Counted from the first letter of the stretch, positions 11,045 to 22,019 are shown. The stretch is DNA of 64,000 bases from Maniola hyperantus (GCF_902806685.2 NC_048555.1:7068001-7132000), one strand, 5' to 3'. Notes: generated by a model not told the origin, from the letters alone. Made by a program: numbers and translations.

Positions 11045-11220
11045 AACGCAGCACAGCTCAAACTACTTCACGAATCGGGCTGACATTTGGCATGCAAATA
11101 TTGCTATTATGACGTAGGCATCCGCTAAGAATTTTTGAAAATTCAACCCCCAAGGGGGTGAAGTGTGGTTTGGAATTTTTCTAGTCCACGCGGACGAAGT
11201 TGTGAAAATAAGCTATAGTT
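11045..11220 (+). mobile_element. Helitron-like element, 3' portion
   Basis: It contains caacgcagcacagctcaaac, cgggctgacatttggcatgc, tgacgtaggcatccgctaag and the terminal palindrome gtccacgcggac, then aataagcta. The 5' TC end is not adjacent; it may be the piece at 10155. Confidence 0.65.
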
Positions 11221-11515
11221 CTAAGTATGTTTGAATATGAAAATCGTTATTTTAAAAAGGACGGAACATCGGGAACATCATTATTTTTATCTCCATTGAG
11301 CTGCTCTACATTTCACAAGTACCCGCTACTTCAAAATAATGAATACAGCACGAAAGGTATAAAACTATACCTGTTATAAAAATCCTGAGAATAAAATTAA
11401 GCACCCTGTTATTTTACTATTGTTTTGTAAACTTATTAAGCAGTTGCAATTGAAAGTGTTTCCAAAAAAAGACATTGTAATAATTTAGGTGTATTTAATT
11501 TATAATAAAAACATC

Positions 11516-11803
11516 GGTCAAGTGCGAGTCTGTCTCACACACGAAAGGTTCTGTACCATCGTACAAGAAATAACACTTTAATTTTTTAAGTTATCAAGGC
11601 AGCTATTTGAAATTTTTATTATTTGTTGTTATAGCGGCAATATAAATACACATTCTGTTAAAATTTTAATTCTCTACCTTTTACCACAGATTACGGTTCA
11701 CGGAATACAGCCCGCTGACAGACAGACGGACGGATGGACGGACAGCGAAGGCTTAGTAATAGGGCCCCGTTGGCACCCTTCGGATACGGAACCCTAGAAA
11801 TGG
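11516..11803 (+). repeat. CGGTCAAGTGCGAGTC repeat, short (~290-bp) family
   Basis: It begins tcggtcaagtgcgagtctgt and ends ggatacggaaccctag. A (GACA/GACG) tract (agacagacggacggatggac) lies before the end. The subterminal ggttctgtacc and ggaaccc blocks are partly inverted. Minus-strand relatives are at 13668-13965 and 53740-53962. Unclassified interspersed repeat, not coding. Confidence 0.65.
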
Positions 11804-11953
11804 CCAAAATATGAATTACATCGCGGGTACCTATGTACTCTGTGGGTGGCATATTCAGATTGACGTAAACGACTTTCAACGCAATCTTTTATTCGCTTTA
11901 AAATTATTGCATGTTTAAAATAAAAACAGAAGTAATATTTTAATATAGTTTTA

Positions 11954-12006
11954 CATCTTAACTTTCCCAACCAATCTCTATTAGATTGGTTGGGAAAGTT
12001 AAGATG
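11954..12006. repeat. perfect 24-bp-stem hairpin
   Basis: catcttaactttcccaacca plus four bases (11954-11977) pairs perfectly with 11983-12006 around a 5-base loop (ctatt). The perfect complement implies recent origin or selection. The stem is shorter than most animal microRNA precursors. Confidence 0.85.
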
Positions 12007-12009
12007 GGG

Positions 12010-12558
12010 GTTGGGGAAAAAGTCTTTTCGCATTACAGTATGTATGAACTTGTAACAAAATCTCTTTGACTATACTATTTGTATCTGGCTGGTTTTGGTA
12101 TCATTGAGAGTTTAAATTTTAAATCAAGCTCAATCAAGATCAAAACATAACATTTCAAACAGACATAAATGGAATCTTCTCACATCCTTATAGGCTAGGT
12201 ATAGAGAGCTGGGGTGCACTAGGTATCCCTATTGCAAAACTAGTCACATAAACTAGGGTAATTGTTGACATTCATTACAGACAGATTGAATTTAATTGCA
12301 AGTTGCTCTTATTAAAAACCTGTTTCGTTTCATTAATAAAGGCATCGACATTTAAGTCCACTTTCATACAGCACTCATATTATTTTTTGCCTTGACAGGT
12401 TAAGTTTTTACAATCGTAACTTTAATAATAATTATATCATCACTTTAGAACCCATTAAGTATTTTTTTTTGTGTGAATACATAATGTGATTTAATAATAT
12501 CTGCTCCTCCACTTTGCGCCGTTTCCTCATTAATGAGGCTATCGTGACTTCTATTTGA
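12010..12558. other. unrecognised AT-rich region
   Basis: No gene or repeat recognised. Confidence 0.5.
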
Positions 12559-12561
12559 TAT

Positions 12562-12726
12562 AAGTCCCGCAAATTGCTAATTCGCGTGGCCGCCATTTTA
12601 GTAACGTCAGCCCTTGACCGAAGTTTCGAGCTGATGGTATATTTTTATTTCGGCTGACGTCAAAATGACGTCATTTCGATGTTAATGAGACAAGGTTCCA
12701 GCGCAATAGCAATTTGCGGGACGTAT
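12562..12726. mobile_element. GTCCCGCAAATTGCT MITE, copy 1
   Basis: The terminal inverted repeats are taagtcccgcaaattgcta and tagcaatttgcgggacgta. The interior has gtggccgccattttagtaac and two CGTCA-type inverted blocks (gacgtcaaaatgacgtcatt). A second copy lies at 57900-58040. Non-coding. Confidence 0.8.
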
Positions 12727-12903
12727 ATTATGACCTTCTTGATGATATCTTTCTATTTCTGTCGGTTCTTCACAGTGTAGTAAGCACTGTAGATCAGAGA
12801 GTCGAGTGTTTTTTTTCACCTAAGTAGTTCATTCAACAACTCGAGCTACGTCCGCATGACTTCTTGTCTTCGATCTTACTAGTGAAAGAAGCTTATTGTC
12901 TAC

Positions 12904-13268
12904 TCATCATCATCATTATCGTCAACCGATAGAAGCGTCCACATACGTCTCCTTGTCCGTCTAGCCGCTAGCGCCACCTGAATCCAGCGGCTGCCTGCGC
13001 CTCGTTTGATGTCGTATGTCCACCTCACGTCCACCTAGGTCCTAGTAGGAAGTCTACCGACGCTGCAATTTTCGGTTCAAGGTCACCATACTTGGGATTC
13101 CAACATCTGTCGGTTTTCGAACTGTGTGCCTTGCACATTGCTATTTCAGCTTCGCAACCCGCTGAGCTATGTCAGCTACTCCGGTTCTTATACGAGTCTC
13201 CTCATTTCTGATTTGAAACTCCAAGCATCGCCCGCTAATGACTCTGAGCTTTCTTATGAGTCCTAATA
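12904..13268 (-). pseudogene. RTE-type LINE 3' end, antisense and degraded
   Basis: It starts with the (ATC)n microsatellite tail and runs, on the minus strand, through the C-terminal RTE region (cctgaatccagcggctgcct, cacattgctatttcagcttc, gagctatgtcagctactccg), ending at the ctctgagctttcttatgagt block. Many substitutions and indels break the frame. Confidence 0.7.
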
Positions 13269-13449
13269 GTGACCTAGTTCTTAATAATTATTTCTGTAGA
13301 AATCCTTGCAAGAAATCTATGTCCAGCGATTAGCAACGTCTATCAATTGAAACGATTATGAGTAAGACGACTATGCTCGACACATGCACGGAAGATTGAT
13401 ATCTGAAAGTTTCTCGTTAAGTTCTTCTCCCTAATAAGTGTATTAATAC

Positions 13450-13550
13450 AATCATCATCGATCCATTGCCGCCTGCCGGCTCACTACTGAACACGGGTCT
13501 TCTCTCAGAATGAGAAGGGCTGTAATCCGCACTTGAACAGCGTGGTGCAT
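13450..13550 (-). repeat. SINE family A, truncated
   Basis: tcatcatcgatccattgccg...ctcactactgaacacgggtc plus ctctcagaatgagaagggct is the left (3') part of SINE family A. The tRNA-like head is missing. Confidence 0.6.
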
Positions 13551-13667
13551 TAATACGATGCAATTGCATTTTTATTTTAGGTCAGGAAGATCACCATCAA
13601 TCAGTAAGGGTGACCTATTATGTAGAGATAAAAGTAACACTTCATTAAAAAACACTCGTCTATTTTT

Positions 13668-13965
13668 AGGGTTCCGTACCTACCCGAAGGGTGCCAACCT
13701 GATCCTATTACGAAGCCTCTGCTGTCCCTCCGTCGTCCGTCCATCCACCCGTCCGTCCGTCTGCAGGCTGTATATCGTGAACCGTAATAGAAAGACAGAA
13801 TAATATGTATTTATATTGCTGCTATCACAACAAATAATAAAAATTTTAAAATGGCCACCGTGAAAATAAAATTAAAAAGTCAGTATTATTTCTTGAACGA
13901 TTGCGATGGTACGGACGGAACCCTTCGTATGCGAGATCGACACGAACTTGACCGATTTTTTACGG
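13668..13965 (-). repeat. CGGTCAAGTGCGAGTC repeat, short family, reverse copy
   Basis: In reverse orientation it begins tagggttccgtacctacccg and ends ttgaccgattttttacgg. The cgtccgtccatccacccgtc tract is the counterpart of the GACG tract at 11730. The open frame across it is an artefact of the repeat. Confidence 0.65.
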
Positions 13966-13969
13966 TTGA

Positions 13970-14525
13970 AATAGGTAAAGTGTTCTGATAACCCACTCGC
14001 TCTTATCACGACAGCGTAGAAAAAGTTCTGTTAGAACAATCCGGTTCTTACAACATGTAGTTTACTCGCTGTAATTTATCAACATCGTAAACAACTACGT
14101 GTTTTGTTAGTAGATATCTGAAAAACTTAACGTGCCTAAAACTAAACATCTACGTAGATTTTTCTTATAAACATTTTTGTCTGATTCAACAAATTAAAAT
14201 GTAAATACAAATACTTAGTACCTACATAATATTATGCATGTACCATATTATTTTGCCAACTATGGTCGCTAACTATAGGTATAGGCCTCATAAGAAAACT
14301 CACAGTCGTAGGTACGAGTTAGTACGGATGATGAAACACGGTGATTAATTAAAAGAGACCATTGTTAAAATAATATTCACTCCAAAGTTTATTTCGACGG
14401 CAGACAACTTCTTGAGTTGAAACACGACAATAAATCTAATAGACAGATAAACTAACCATCGCGGTAAACTTACACGGCGCTTGGAGACCTATAATATCCA
14501 CATTTTATCCATCTTTAAATACCCT
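13970..14525. other. unrecognised AT-rich region
   Basis: No supported feature before the candidate exon. Confidence 0.5.
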
Positions 14526-14528
14526 GAG

Positions 14529-14661
14529 TTAAAAATAGCCAAGCCAGGAAATAAACTGGTATCTGCATTGGCTGGCTATGACATAGTAGCTGAGTTAGAT
14601 CCTGACCGTTATGAAGGAATGTGCGGTGAACATTCCTACAATTGTGATGATTATATGTATT
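14529..14661 (+). CDS. candidate internal coding exon, unknown protein
   Basis: The frame is open through LKIAKPGNKLVSALAGYDIV, then AELDPDRYEGMCGEHSYNC and DDYMY. Its composition (three cysteines with the next codon, charged and glycine residues) is unusual for random AT-rich DNA. It ends exactly at a consensus donor, att|gtaagt (GT at 14662). The proposed acceptor (cctgag, 14523-14528) has only a weak pyrimidine tract, so the left edge is uncertain. I do not recognise the family and see no flanking exons. It could be a chance frame or an exon of a gene in whose intron much of the window lies. Confidence 0.3.
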
Positions 14662-14664
14662 GTA

Positions 14665-15140
14665 AGTTATATTTCTAGTTATGAAGCTATTCTATTGCAT
14701 GTTGTAATTACCCTTGATTTGTTGCATCATGGAATTGAATCCTTGATTAAAGTGTAGGTATAGCCTGAGCTTCGGGTAGTTTAAAGTGTTCGTCTAATGA
14801 TAAAACGTTATCTTTATTTTGAAAAATGCTATCTGTTTCACGCCGCTTCGCTGCCTTCTCCTCGTGAAAGATCTCTGGTCTTGTCAAAAATATGGATATT
14901 TAGACACTTAGTAACTTTTAACATAAGTAATATTTCTTTAAAATTAAAATGTACGAGTATAGTTCTTCATTATATCTACAACATTTTTTAAAATTATAAA
15001 AATTGGACTACATTTTTACGGGGAGGAATACGATATCGCTTTTTGTATAAACATTTACAACTAGACAATCCTCTTAACCACATACACCGTATTGATAGGG
15101 CATTTTATGATTGATACTGTGGGTAAAATAAAAGGTCTAT
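14665..15140. other. unrecognised AT-rich region
   Basis: No gene or repeat recognised. Confidence 0.5.
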
Positions 15141-15142
15141 AA

Positions 15143-15378
15143 TCTAAATATATAAAAGGCAAAGGTGACTGACTGACTGACTGACTGACTGACTGACTGA
15201 TCTATCAACGCACAGCCCAAACTACTGGACGGATCGGGCTGAAATTTGGCATGCAGATAGCTAATATGACGTAGGCATCCGCTAAGAAAGGATTTTTGAA
15301 AATTCAACTCCTAACTGGGTGAAATAGGGTTTTGAAATTTGTGTAGTCCACGCGGACGAAGTCGCGAGCATAAGCTAG
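15143..15378 (+). mobile_element. Helitron-like (GACT)n element, complete
   Basis: A complete copy: TC(taaatatataaaaggcaa), then (GACT)n of about seven units, gatctatcaacgcacagccc, the conserved body, the palindrome gtccacgcggac, and the terminal gctag. It is flanked by A on the left and T on the right, the expected Helitron A^T insertion site. Together with 52351-52621 it is a good reference copy for the family. Confidence 0.8.
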
Positions 15379-15526
15379 TTTAAATAAATAAATATTTATT
15401 TGATATTTTGTGAATCCGAATATGTTGAAATGAAATGAAATCATGCTTTATTGTACAACAAAATAGAAATGCAAACAATTTTTTTTAAATAAACTTAAAA
15501 AAGAATTTAAAATAATTATTTTTGTC

Positions 15527-15576
15527 AAATGTTCATAAGGGTTAATATAACATTATGTTAACCTTTATGAACATTT
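15527..15576. repeat. hairpin, 19-bp arms with one mismatch
   Basis: aaatgttcataagggttaa pairs with ttaacctttatgaacattt around a 12-base loop. Function unknown. Confidence 0.7.
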
Positions 15577-15579
15577 CTT

Positions 15580-16003
15580 TTATAGTCAGCTTTCACCAAT
15601 AATTTGCTGTTTAAGACAGTAAGTACCTACTATGGATGAACAAGTAATAAATTGCAGTTGAATCGATGCTATTTGTAATTGACTTTCAATACTACAAGAA
15701 ATTTTGTCCATAAACTAGGTGTTTCACATGAAAACACGATATATTATCCCATGTTTAGATTTTCAAAGGCTTGCTAAACATTTATAGGCTTACCATTATC
15801 TGCATTCAGTACTAAAATGCAGACGTTTTATGTGACTATCACTTAAAACTGTATAACGTCCTAATTTTATTCACATGCAAAACGCACATTGTTGGCAAAA
15901 TTTAAGTTTGTTTAGTAGTTTAGTACTTAAATAGCTTAACGGTTGATGCGGACTGAAATCCGAAATGTCGGCGGTCATACCTACCTACTCCGAACACAAG
16001 CTA
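15580..16003. other. unrecognised AT-rich region
   Basis: No gene or repeat recognised. Confidence 0.5.
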
Positions 16004-16039
16004 ATCGGAAAATTAAAGTCTTTACTTTAATTTTCCGAT
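16004..16039. repeat. perfect 15-bp-stem hairpin
   Basis: atcggaaaattaaag pairs with ctttaattttccgat around a 6-base loop. There is no U-run typical of a terminator that would matter here; it is probably a small inverted duplication. Confidence 0.75.
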
Positions 16040-16218
16040 CTGGCGACATTAAAAACTACAGGAATTGACAACCTCTATCTTTTTGGTAATCAGTTAAAAA
16101 TTCTTAGCCATAAAGTTTAATGATATCTCTATCTGCGCTAATAATGTAAAGATGTAAAAGTTATTTAATTCGTATGTAGAAAGTAATCGTCGGAATTAAT
16201 GCTACGATTCTGATAATT

Positions 16219-16367
16219 CTAATAGGTCTCCTGTAGAGACTTCCACAATCCAAATGCCACGGTCTTACGCCGCCGCGCCGCGCCGCCTGACTCATTTGCT
16301 GGCGTCTGCCTAGTGGGGGGGACTTCCAACGCTTTCGGTCCGAGATCACCGTTTCAACACCTTGGGT
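16219..16367 (-). pseudogene. RTE-type LINE tail, antisense half of an inverted pair
   Basis: On the minus strand it covers the 3' end of the RTE frame (agacttccacaatccaaatg, ccacggtcttacgccgccgc, tagtggggggga). It stops at ttcaacaccttggg. The following fragment at 16405 is the same LINE in the opposite orientation. Confidence 0.6.
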
Positions 16368-16404
16368 TTTAGTTTCTCTAATCTTTAAGTTAAAATTTAG
16401 TTTT

Positions 16405-16512
16405 TCTGATCAAATCAGAAAGGAGGAGATCCGTAGGAGAACCAGAGTAACCGACATACTTGGCGGGTTGCGAAGCTGTAGTCAATGGGCAGGGCATATA
16501 GTTCGAAAATGA
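16405..16512 (+). pseudogene. RTE-type LINE fragment, sense half of an inverted pair
   Basis: gatcaaatcagaaaggagga, gatccgtaggagaaccagag, gtaaccgacatacttggcgg and gggcagggcatatagttcga correspond to the segment just upstream of the region covered by the antisense piece. The two therefore look like one insertion with 5' inversion (twin-priming type). Confidence 0.6.
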
Positions 16513-16514
16513 AC

Positions 16515-17395
16515 CTTAAGATAACTTTTGATGTATAGTTGGATAAAATACGTTAACACATACAATATTATAATGAAGATCATTTAGGTAAGTAGTTATG
16601 TTTTATTCATAAATTTAACCAAATAAGCATTTGTAGGTCGCGTGGTTTTGTCAACAATAGAACCGAGTCGTCACATTATGCAGATGTGCTGATAAGCGAA
16701 GCCAAAATTGAGAATGTTTAGGAAAATAGTACACCTAACTAGATAAGCCGCGGTTACCTAATGTAACCTAATCTGTGTAATCGGACACTGATAGCGTGGA
16801 ATTTGTGATTCACTATATTTTGTTCGACTCTGAACTTTGCGATTTATATTGTAAAGTTGTTTGTACTTAAATTGACATTTTTTTTCAAGCATATTCTAGC
16901 AGTTATCACTTTCTTTTTGTACAAAGAAGTTTTGTGGATTAGTGGATTTTGTGTACTTAAATTAAAATGACATGAAAATTATAAATACGAATGCATTTAG
17001 CTTCTAGGTGTCTATAAAAAGTGAAGTGATATAAGGTCTATTACCTGTAAGAAAACGCTGAAAAAACCCCTTATTGCATTATAATAACTATACTTTTTAA
17101 CTTCTATATTCTTAACTTTTTTGTGAGTGTATCCTGTATTCTTACTCTCTGTAACAATAAAGTTGTTTTAAATTAAATTAAATCTATGTCTAATTATGGT
17201 TTTAATAGAATTTTAGTTATTGGATAATCATTTCACTATTGCAAACTAAAAAATCATGATAGTTAATTTTAATTTTTGCTATGCTAGATTTCGTAAAATA
17301 TTTAGTTTATAGGCTAGATTTTAATGGATCTCCATTAAAATGTAATTAAATCCCAGATAGATTCGAGCTATAAAGTACAAGAGTGCGAACGGGTT
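16515..17395. other. unrecognised AT-rich region
   Basis: No gene recognised. A small palindrome (attttaatggatctccattaaaat-like) lies near 17320-17342. Confidence 0.5.
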
Positions 17396-17600
17396 TTTTT
17401 TTTTTTTTTTTTTAAATTCAGATACAAGTTAGCCCTTGACTGCAATCTCACCTGGTGGTAAGTGATGATGCAGTCTTAGATGATAGCGGGCTAACCTGGA
17501 AGGGGTATGGTAGTTTTTATTGAACCCATACCCCTTTGGTTTCTACACGGCATCGTACCGGAACGCTAAATTGCTTGGCGGCACGGTTATAGTAGGTATT
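17396..17600 (-). repeat. SINE family B, 3' half
   Basis: A T-run followed by ttcagatacaagttagccct, tgactgcaatctcacctggt, gggctaacctggaaggggta and catcgtaccggaacgctaaa is the reverse complement of the SINE B 3' half. It is 5' truncated with its A-tail at the left. Confidence 0.75.
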
Positions 17601-17604
17601 CCAA

Positions 17605-17990
17605 GTATGGATTAAGAACGAAAGAGGTAAGTACCTAATATTATATAGCGTGAATCACTTAAAATAAAGTCTTTATTTAAAGTGGATTTAAACATATTTT
17701 GACTTCCATCATTAGTTTTTTTACGACTTTTTTATAAAATTAAAGCAGGTTAACTTGGAAGGGGTATGGCAGTACTTCTAAACGATAGACAACTAAAATA
17801 GCAATCCATAAGTCATTTTAAATCTATTTTAAATAGACATAGACATATTATGTCTGATGTAAATTAGTTCATGGCAGCCCATTATTTGCACAGTTGTGCC
17901 TACAAACAGCTAGCTTATTGCTTGGACAATTGTTTGGAACAATTATTATAATTTGACACCGTTCCCCTCTTCATTCCGGTCAGGGTTACT
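17605..17990. other. unrecognised region with a SINE B scrap
   Basis: About 20 bases near 17748-17771 (gcaggttaacttggaagggg) resemble SINE B; otherwise nothing is recognised. Confidence 0.4.
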
Positions 17991-17994
17991 TTAA

Positions 17995-18482
17995 TCTATA
18001 TATGTAAAATTCAAAGTCCTGACTGACTGACTGACTGACTGACTGACTGACTGACTGACTGACTGACTGACTGACTGACTGACATATATATCAACGCACA
18101 GCCTAAACCGCTGGTCCTAGAGACATGAAATTTGGAGAGTCTATTCTTTGTAAGGGGTAGGTGTCCACTAAGAAAGGATTTTTAGAAATTCTACCCCTAA
18201 GGGGGTTAAATGGGGGATGGAAGTTTGTATGAAAGTCCGTCATTTTTAAAGTTATTTGCACGAAAATTGCTATTTGGGTTCTCCGTCACAAATGAAGTTG
18301 AAGTTTGGAAGGTAAGTTCTATCTAGAGGTACGTCAGCTAAGATTTTTAACGAAAATCTTACTTACGGGTCTAAAGGGGTAAAATGAGGGTTGAATGGTT
18401 ATAAGAAAGTCCTATGTTTTTGCCAAAAAAATGCCATTTGTTTCCTGTAGGCCACGCGGGCGAAGCCGCGGGCAGAAGCTAG
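17995..18482 (+). mobile_element. Helitron-like element, larger (~490 bp) subfamily
   Basis: It starts TCtatatatgtaaaattcaa after an A, carries about fifteen GACT units, then atcaacgcacagcctaaacc. The body is distinct from the common subfamily and includes ggaaggtaagttctatctag. It ends with the GC-rich hairpin gccacgcgggcgaagccgcg and gaagctag. The next base begins another Helitron-like element with no spacer. Confidence 0.7.
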
Positions 18483-18702
18483 TCTAAATATATAAAAGGA
18501 AAAAGTGACTGACTGACTGACTGATCTATCAACGCAAAGCTCAAACTACTGGACGGATCGGGCTGAAATTTGGCATGCAGATAGCTATTATGACGTAGAC
18601 ATCCGCTAAGAAAGGATTTTTGAAAATTCGACCCCCAAGGGGGTAAAGTAGGGGTTTGAAGTTTGTGTAGTCCACGCGGACGAAGTCGAGAGCATAAGCT
18701 AG
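18483..18702 (+). mobile_element. Helitron-like (GACT)n element, head-to-tail with the preceding one
   Basis: It starts TCtaaatatataaaaggaaa at the base after the previous CTAG. The body is typical: ctactggacggatcgggctg, catccgctaagaaaggattt, gtccacgcggac. It ends aagctag followed by T. The left flank lacks the usual A because the neighbour's G abuts it. Confidence 0.8.
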
Positions 18703-18780
18703 TATGTACTAAAAGCATACCTCCAGTAGGTAGGATCCCGTCAATTGTTATGTTAATTATAATTTTTAAGTATACCTACT

Positions 18781-18960
18781 GACATGACTGATCTATCAAC
18801 GTAGGTACATCTTAAACCACCTTGACAGATCGGGTTAAAATTTAGCATACCACCCACTTCTAATAGACATACTATAGCTATTATGTCGTAGGCATCTGCT
18901 AACAAAGGGTTATTGAAAATTCACCCCCTAAGGGAGTCAAATAGGGGTTTGAATTTTGTA
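18781..18960 (+). mobile_element. Helitron-like element, old and truncated
   Basis: gactgatctatcaacgtagg, cagatcgggttaaaatttag, tgtcgtaggcatctgctaac and ccctaagggagtcaaatagg match the family body with many differences. The terminal CTAG is lost. Confidence 0.6.
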
Positions 18961-19005
18961 TGTAAGTCAGTCAGTTTTGAAGTTACGAGTATATCTATGA
19001 ATATT

Positions 19006-19052
19006 TGTATTGACCTCCAATCACGTTGCAACGGAGCAACAGATTGACATAT
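19006..19052 (+). repeat. fragment of second Helitron-like family
   Basis: gacctccaatcacgttgcaa and cggagcaacagattgac match the ATGCGAAAGTGTG-type family. Too short for a firm boundary. Confidence 0.4.
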
Positions 19053-19054
19053 TA

Positions 19055-20250
19055 TCTTGTCATTTATATTGGAAAACATGTATAAATTACAAAGATCTGT
19101 AAGTTTTGACGTCATCTCAAAGAGCCGAGTTTAATTGCGCAAGTAATTTTATGGACACACCAATTATGACAATTCCACCATCCTCGCCAGTTCGGCGTCA
19201 GGGCGATCTATTAAGTTCGTTAAAAGTAGGTATTAAATTGAGACATGAATTCTTAACAACTAATTGATTGCTTAAGAAAGAAGAATACTACTTAGAAACT
19301 TTACTAAGTGCGATTACAAAAGGGTTACAAAATTACATTCTACAGTATCTCAAATCGATGAAGAACAAATCCTTTGCTGGTTCGCTTAAAACCATGCTTG
19401 CCCAAGCTATTAAAACGTAGACCAATAACCTTAGGATTTATATTATTAATTCATTACAATGCAATGCGATCATCTATTCGTATAATAAAATCATTCGACC
19501 AAAAGTTTGGACATGTGGCTAGCATTAATAAGACCGTAGATTTCACTGTGTTGTATGTGACAGTCATATTGGTCTAGTATTTGAGAGGTCATAATTTTTG
19601 AGTTAGGTATAGTAAGAATTTAATCGAGTAAAAACAGTTTACCTTTTTTGTGTTATTTACACTTATACCCACATAGTTTATAATATTAAACCTAAGCCGT
19701 AGCCTATATTTTATAGGTTTTAAACACCTCCTGGCAGTACCCAAAATTTTGTGAAAGTGCCGTTAAAAATGGAAAAATGTTAAAGAAGCGTAATATTATG
19801 TTTGTTGCCGCGCAGATGAGTATAGTGACCCATCATAACGCGATATTGTAAAAGAAGTATTCGCATACAATACGTTTGTATGAGAGAGTTGCTAAATATC
19901 AACGATTTTAATTGGTCCCCATATTAAAAACAACGGATATCATTTCTATTAAGTACTTACTTGCTTTATTTTGAGTTATACTCGTAGAAGCATAAAGACA
20001 AATCCTAGAGCAAATGTTAGTACAAAATGAACATAGCCTTGCAGCCTTTGTCGCTAGGCGTCATGGCAAATTCAGACAAAAAAATTCAATTTTGCGGACG
20101 GCTACTGGGAAAAGAGGTTTTATAGATTATATTATTGTAATTAGTTTCTTTCATATAGGAATAACGAATAAAAATGATGAAATTTTATTTTATCCTACTT
20201 ACCTACTTGTTGCGATAAAAAATTGGGTTGCTATTAATTTTTATGGACAT
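19055..20250. other. unrecognised AT-rich region
   Basis: Nothing recognised over about 1.2 kb; the open frames are short and have no family resemblance. Confidence 0.5.
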
Positions 20251-20253
20251 CAC

Positions 20254-20665
20254 ACCAAAACACCAGAACGTCTCAACCAAGAACGTCCACCGCTGGACAT
20301 AGACTTCTTCTAGGGGTTTCCACACTTCGCGGTACTGTGTCGCTTACGTTTAGCGTTCTATTTGAATGGTTTTATGTCATATTGTATTGTAGAAAACGGG
20401 TACATGCCACGATTAGTTAGGCGATTTTTAACTGCCGATGTTTCATGTCGTCTGTATACAACCTAGTGTGTAGTCAACCAATTAATTCCAGCGCGGGGTT
20501 GATTCCAAGGTGCTAGTATTTGGTAGACTAGACCTATGAACTATAAGGCTCAAACTCCAGCGGTGAATTAAGCAATATGTCCCAACGTGCTGCTTCAGCT
20601 CTCCTACGGATGTCCTCATTTCTAATTTGTCTACGCACAGATACTCCAAGCATTATCTCTTACCA
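20254..20665 (-). pseudogene. RTE-type LINE, highly degraded antisense pieces
   Basis: Antisense RTE tail motifs are visible at 20276-20330 (gtccaccgctggacatagac, ggggtttccacacttcgcgg). More lie at 20590-20662 (tcagctctcctacggatgtc, ctcatttctaatttgtctac, agatactccaagcattatct). The middle is too diverged to align by eye. Confidence 0.5.
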
Positions 20666-20669
20666 CTGC

Positions 20670-21800
20670 ACTGGAAGACGTCTTTATGCTTCTGGATTGA
20701 AACGGACTTAGCACGAACAATCTTTGCTAATGATATTACAGTCGTTACGGTAGAGGCTTTGAAAGACTACTACAAAGCTCAATGACCTCAGTAGAGTTAC
20801 ATCGTTCCATGTCAAAATAGTTTCTAAATTCGGACAAGGCAGTCATTAAAATTAAATAAAGTTCCTCAAATAGAGATAATAAGTTTGCCATTGAATTAAC
20901 TCTTCACCGTTGACATTCGATAATTATAAAACTGTGCCATCGGTTGCTCAAACGCTGTTGTTTAATACTAAGTACAATCAATGGCTATGATAAATCAATC
21001 AAAGAATAATGAATCGCTAGCCTTTGAAGTTAGTAGGCGGTGTTTTATGAGTTCTTCACGAAAATTGACAAATTTGCATGTCACCGGCTTGTTTAGAGCA
21101 TTGTATGGCCGAGTTATGTGGGCGGATCGTTGTTAAAAAAACAAAAAAGAAGCCCAATTACCATAAATATTTTGATGGTTAGTCTATTAACATACAGTTT
21201 TTATTGTTATAGCTGCGGGTGTTCCTATGAGCCTATTTGGAACGCCACTATTTTAGTTGAATTATATATTCATTGACATGACATGAAAATATACTTAAGG
21301 TGATATACATATTATCTCTACTGCATGATATAATAAAAATATAATTATAAGTTGTCCGTTTATAAGATTATACGCGCATAAATTTAATTTAAAACCGCTG
21401 AAGCGATTGAGCATGATTTGATCAAGCTGTTTCTCTGGGATCGATAATTTTGTCTGACCATATCGTTATAATTTCAGATTTAAACATAGTTCGATTTTAA
21501 TTTAGGATGTAAACAGTGGGGCTGGCATATAGATTACCTATAAAAGCCACGTAAACATATTAGATTTGAAAAATGCCTGACCATAATAAGCTTTTCACGT
21601 TAGTTTTGTCTCTCAAAAAGCACTCCAGTATTTTTTGCGTGACGTCCACAAAAATAAATAAATTTTATAATAGCAGAAAAAGATAATTTAAAGACAGCAT
21701 TTAAAGTCCATGGAAGTAGGTACCAGTAGAGCGTAGCGGAGTCGTATTCAGCCAAACGAAAAATATAATTTTGAAAGGAGATTTATCATTTCTTATTATC
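20670..21800. other. unrecognised AT-rich region
   Basis: No gene or repeat recognised. Confidence 0.5.
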
Positions 21801-21803
21801 ACA

Positions 21804-22018
21804 CTAGCTTATTTCTGCGACTTCGTGCGCGTGGACTACACAAATTTCAGACCCTTATTTATCCCCTTAGGAGATGGATTTTCAAAAATTCTTTCTTTGC
21901 CAATGCCTACATCATATTAGCTATCTGCATGCCGAATTTCAGTCCGATCCATCTAGTAGTTTGAGCTGTGCGTTGATAGATTAGTCAGTCAGTCAGCTTT
22001 TCATTTTATATATCTAGA
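21804..22018 (-). mobile_element. Helitron-like (GACT)n element, complete reverse copy
   Basis: It runs from ctagcttatttctgcgactt through the terminal palindrome variant gtgcgcgtggac and the family body to a short (AGTC)n and tcattttatatatctaga. Both termini are present on the minus strand. Confidence 0.75.
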
Positions 22019-22019
22019 T

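Noticed and set aside
18020..18082. (GACT)n tract as a CRISPR-like or independent microsatellite array
   Set aside because: It is the internal tract of a Helitron-like element and recurs at the same place in each copy.
20014..20313. 99-codon plus-strand open frame
   Set aside because: Its end lies in an antisense RTE tail and the rest has no family resemblance or splice context.
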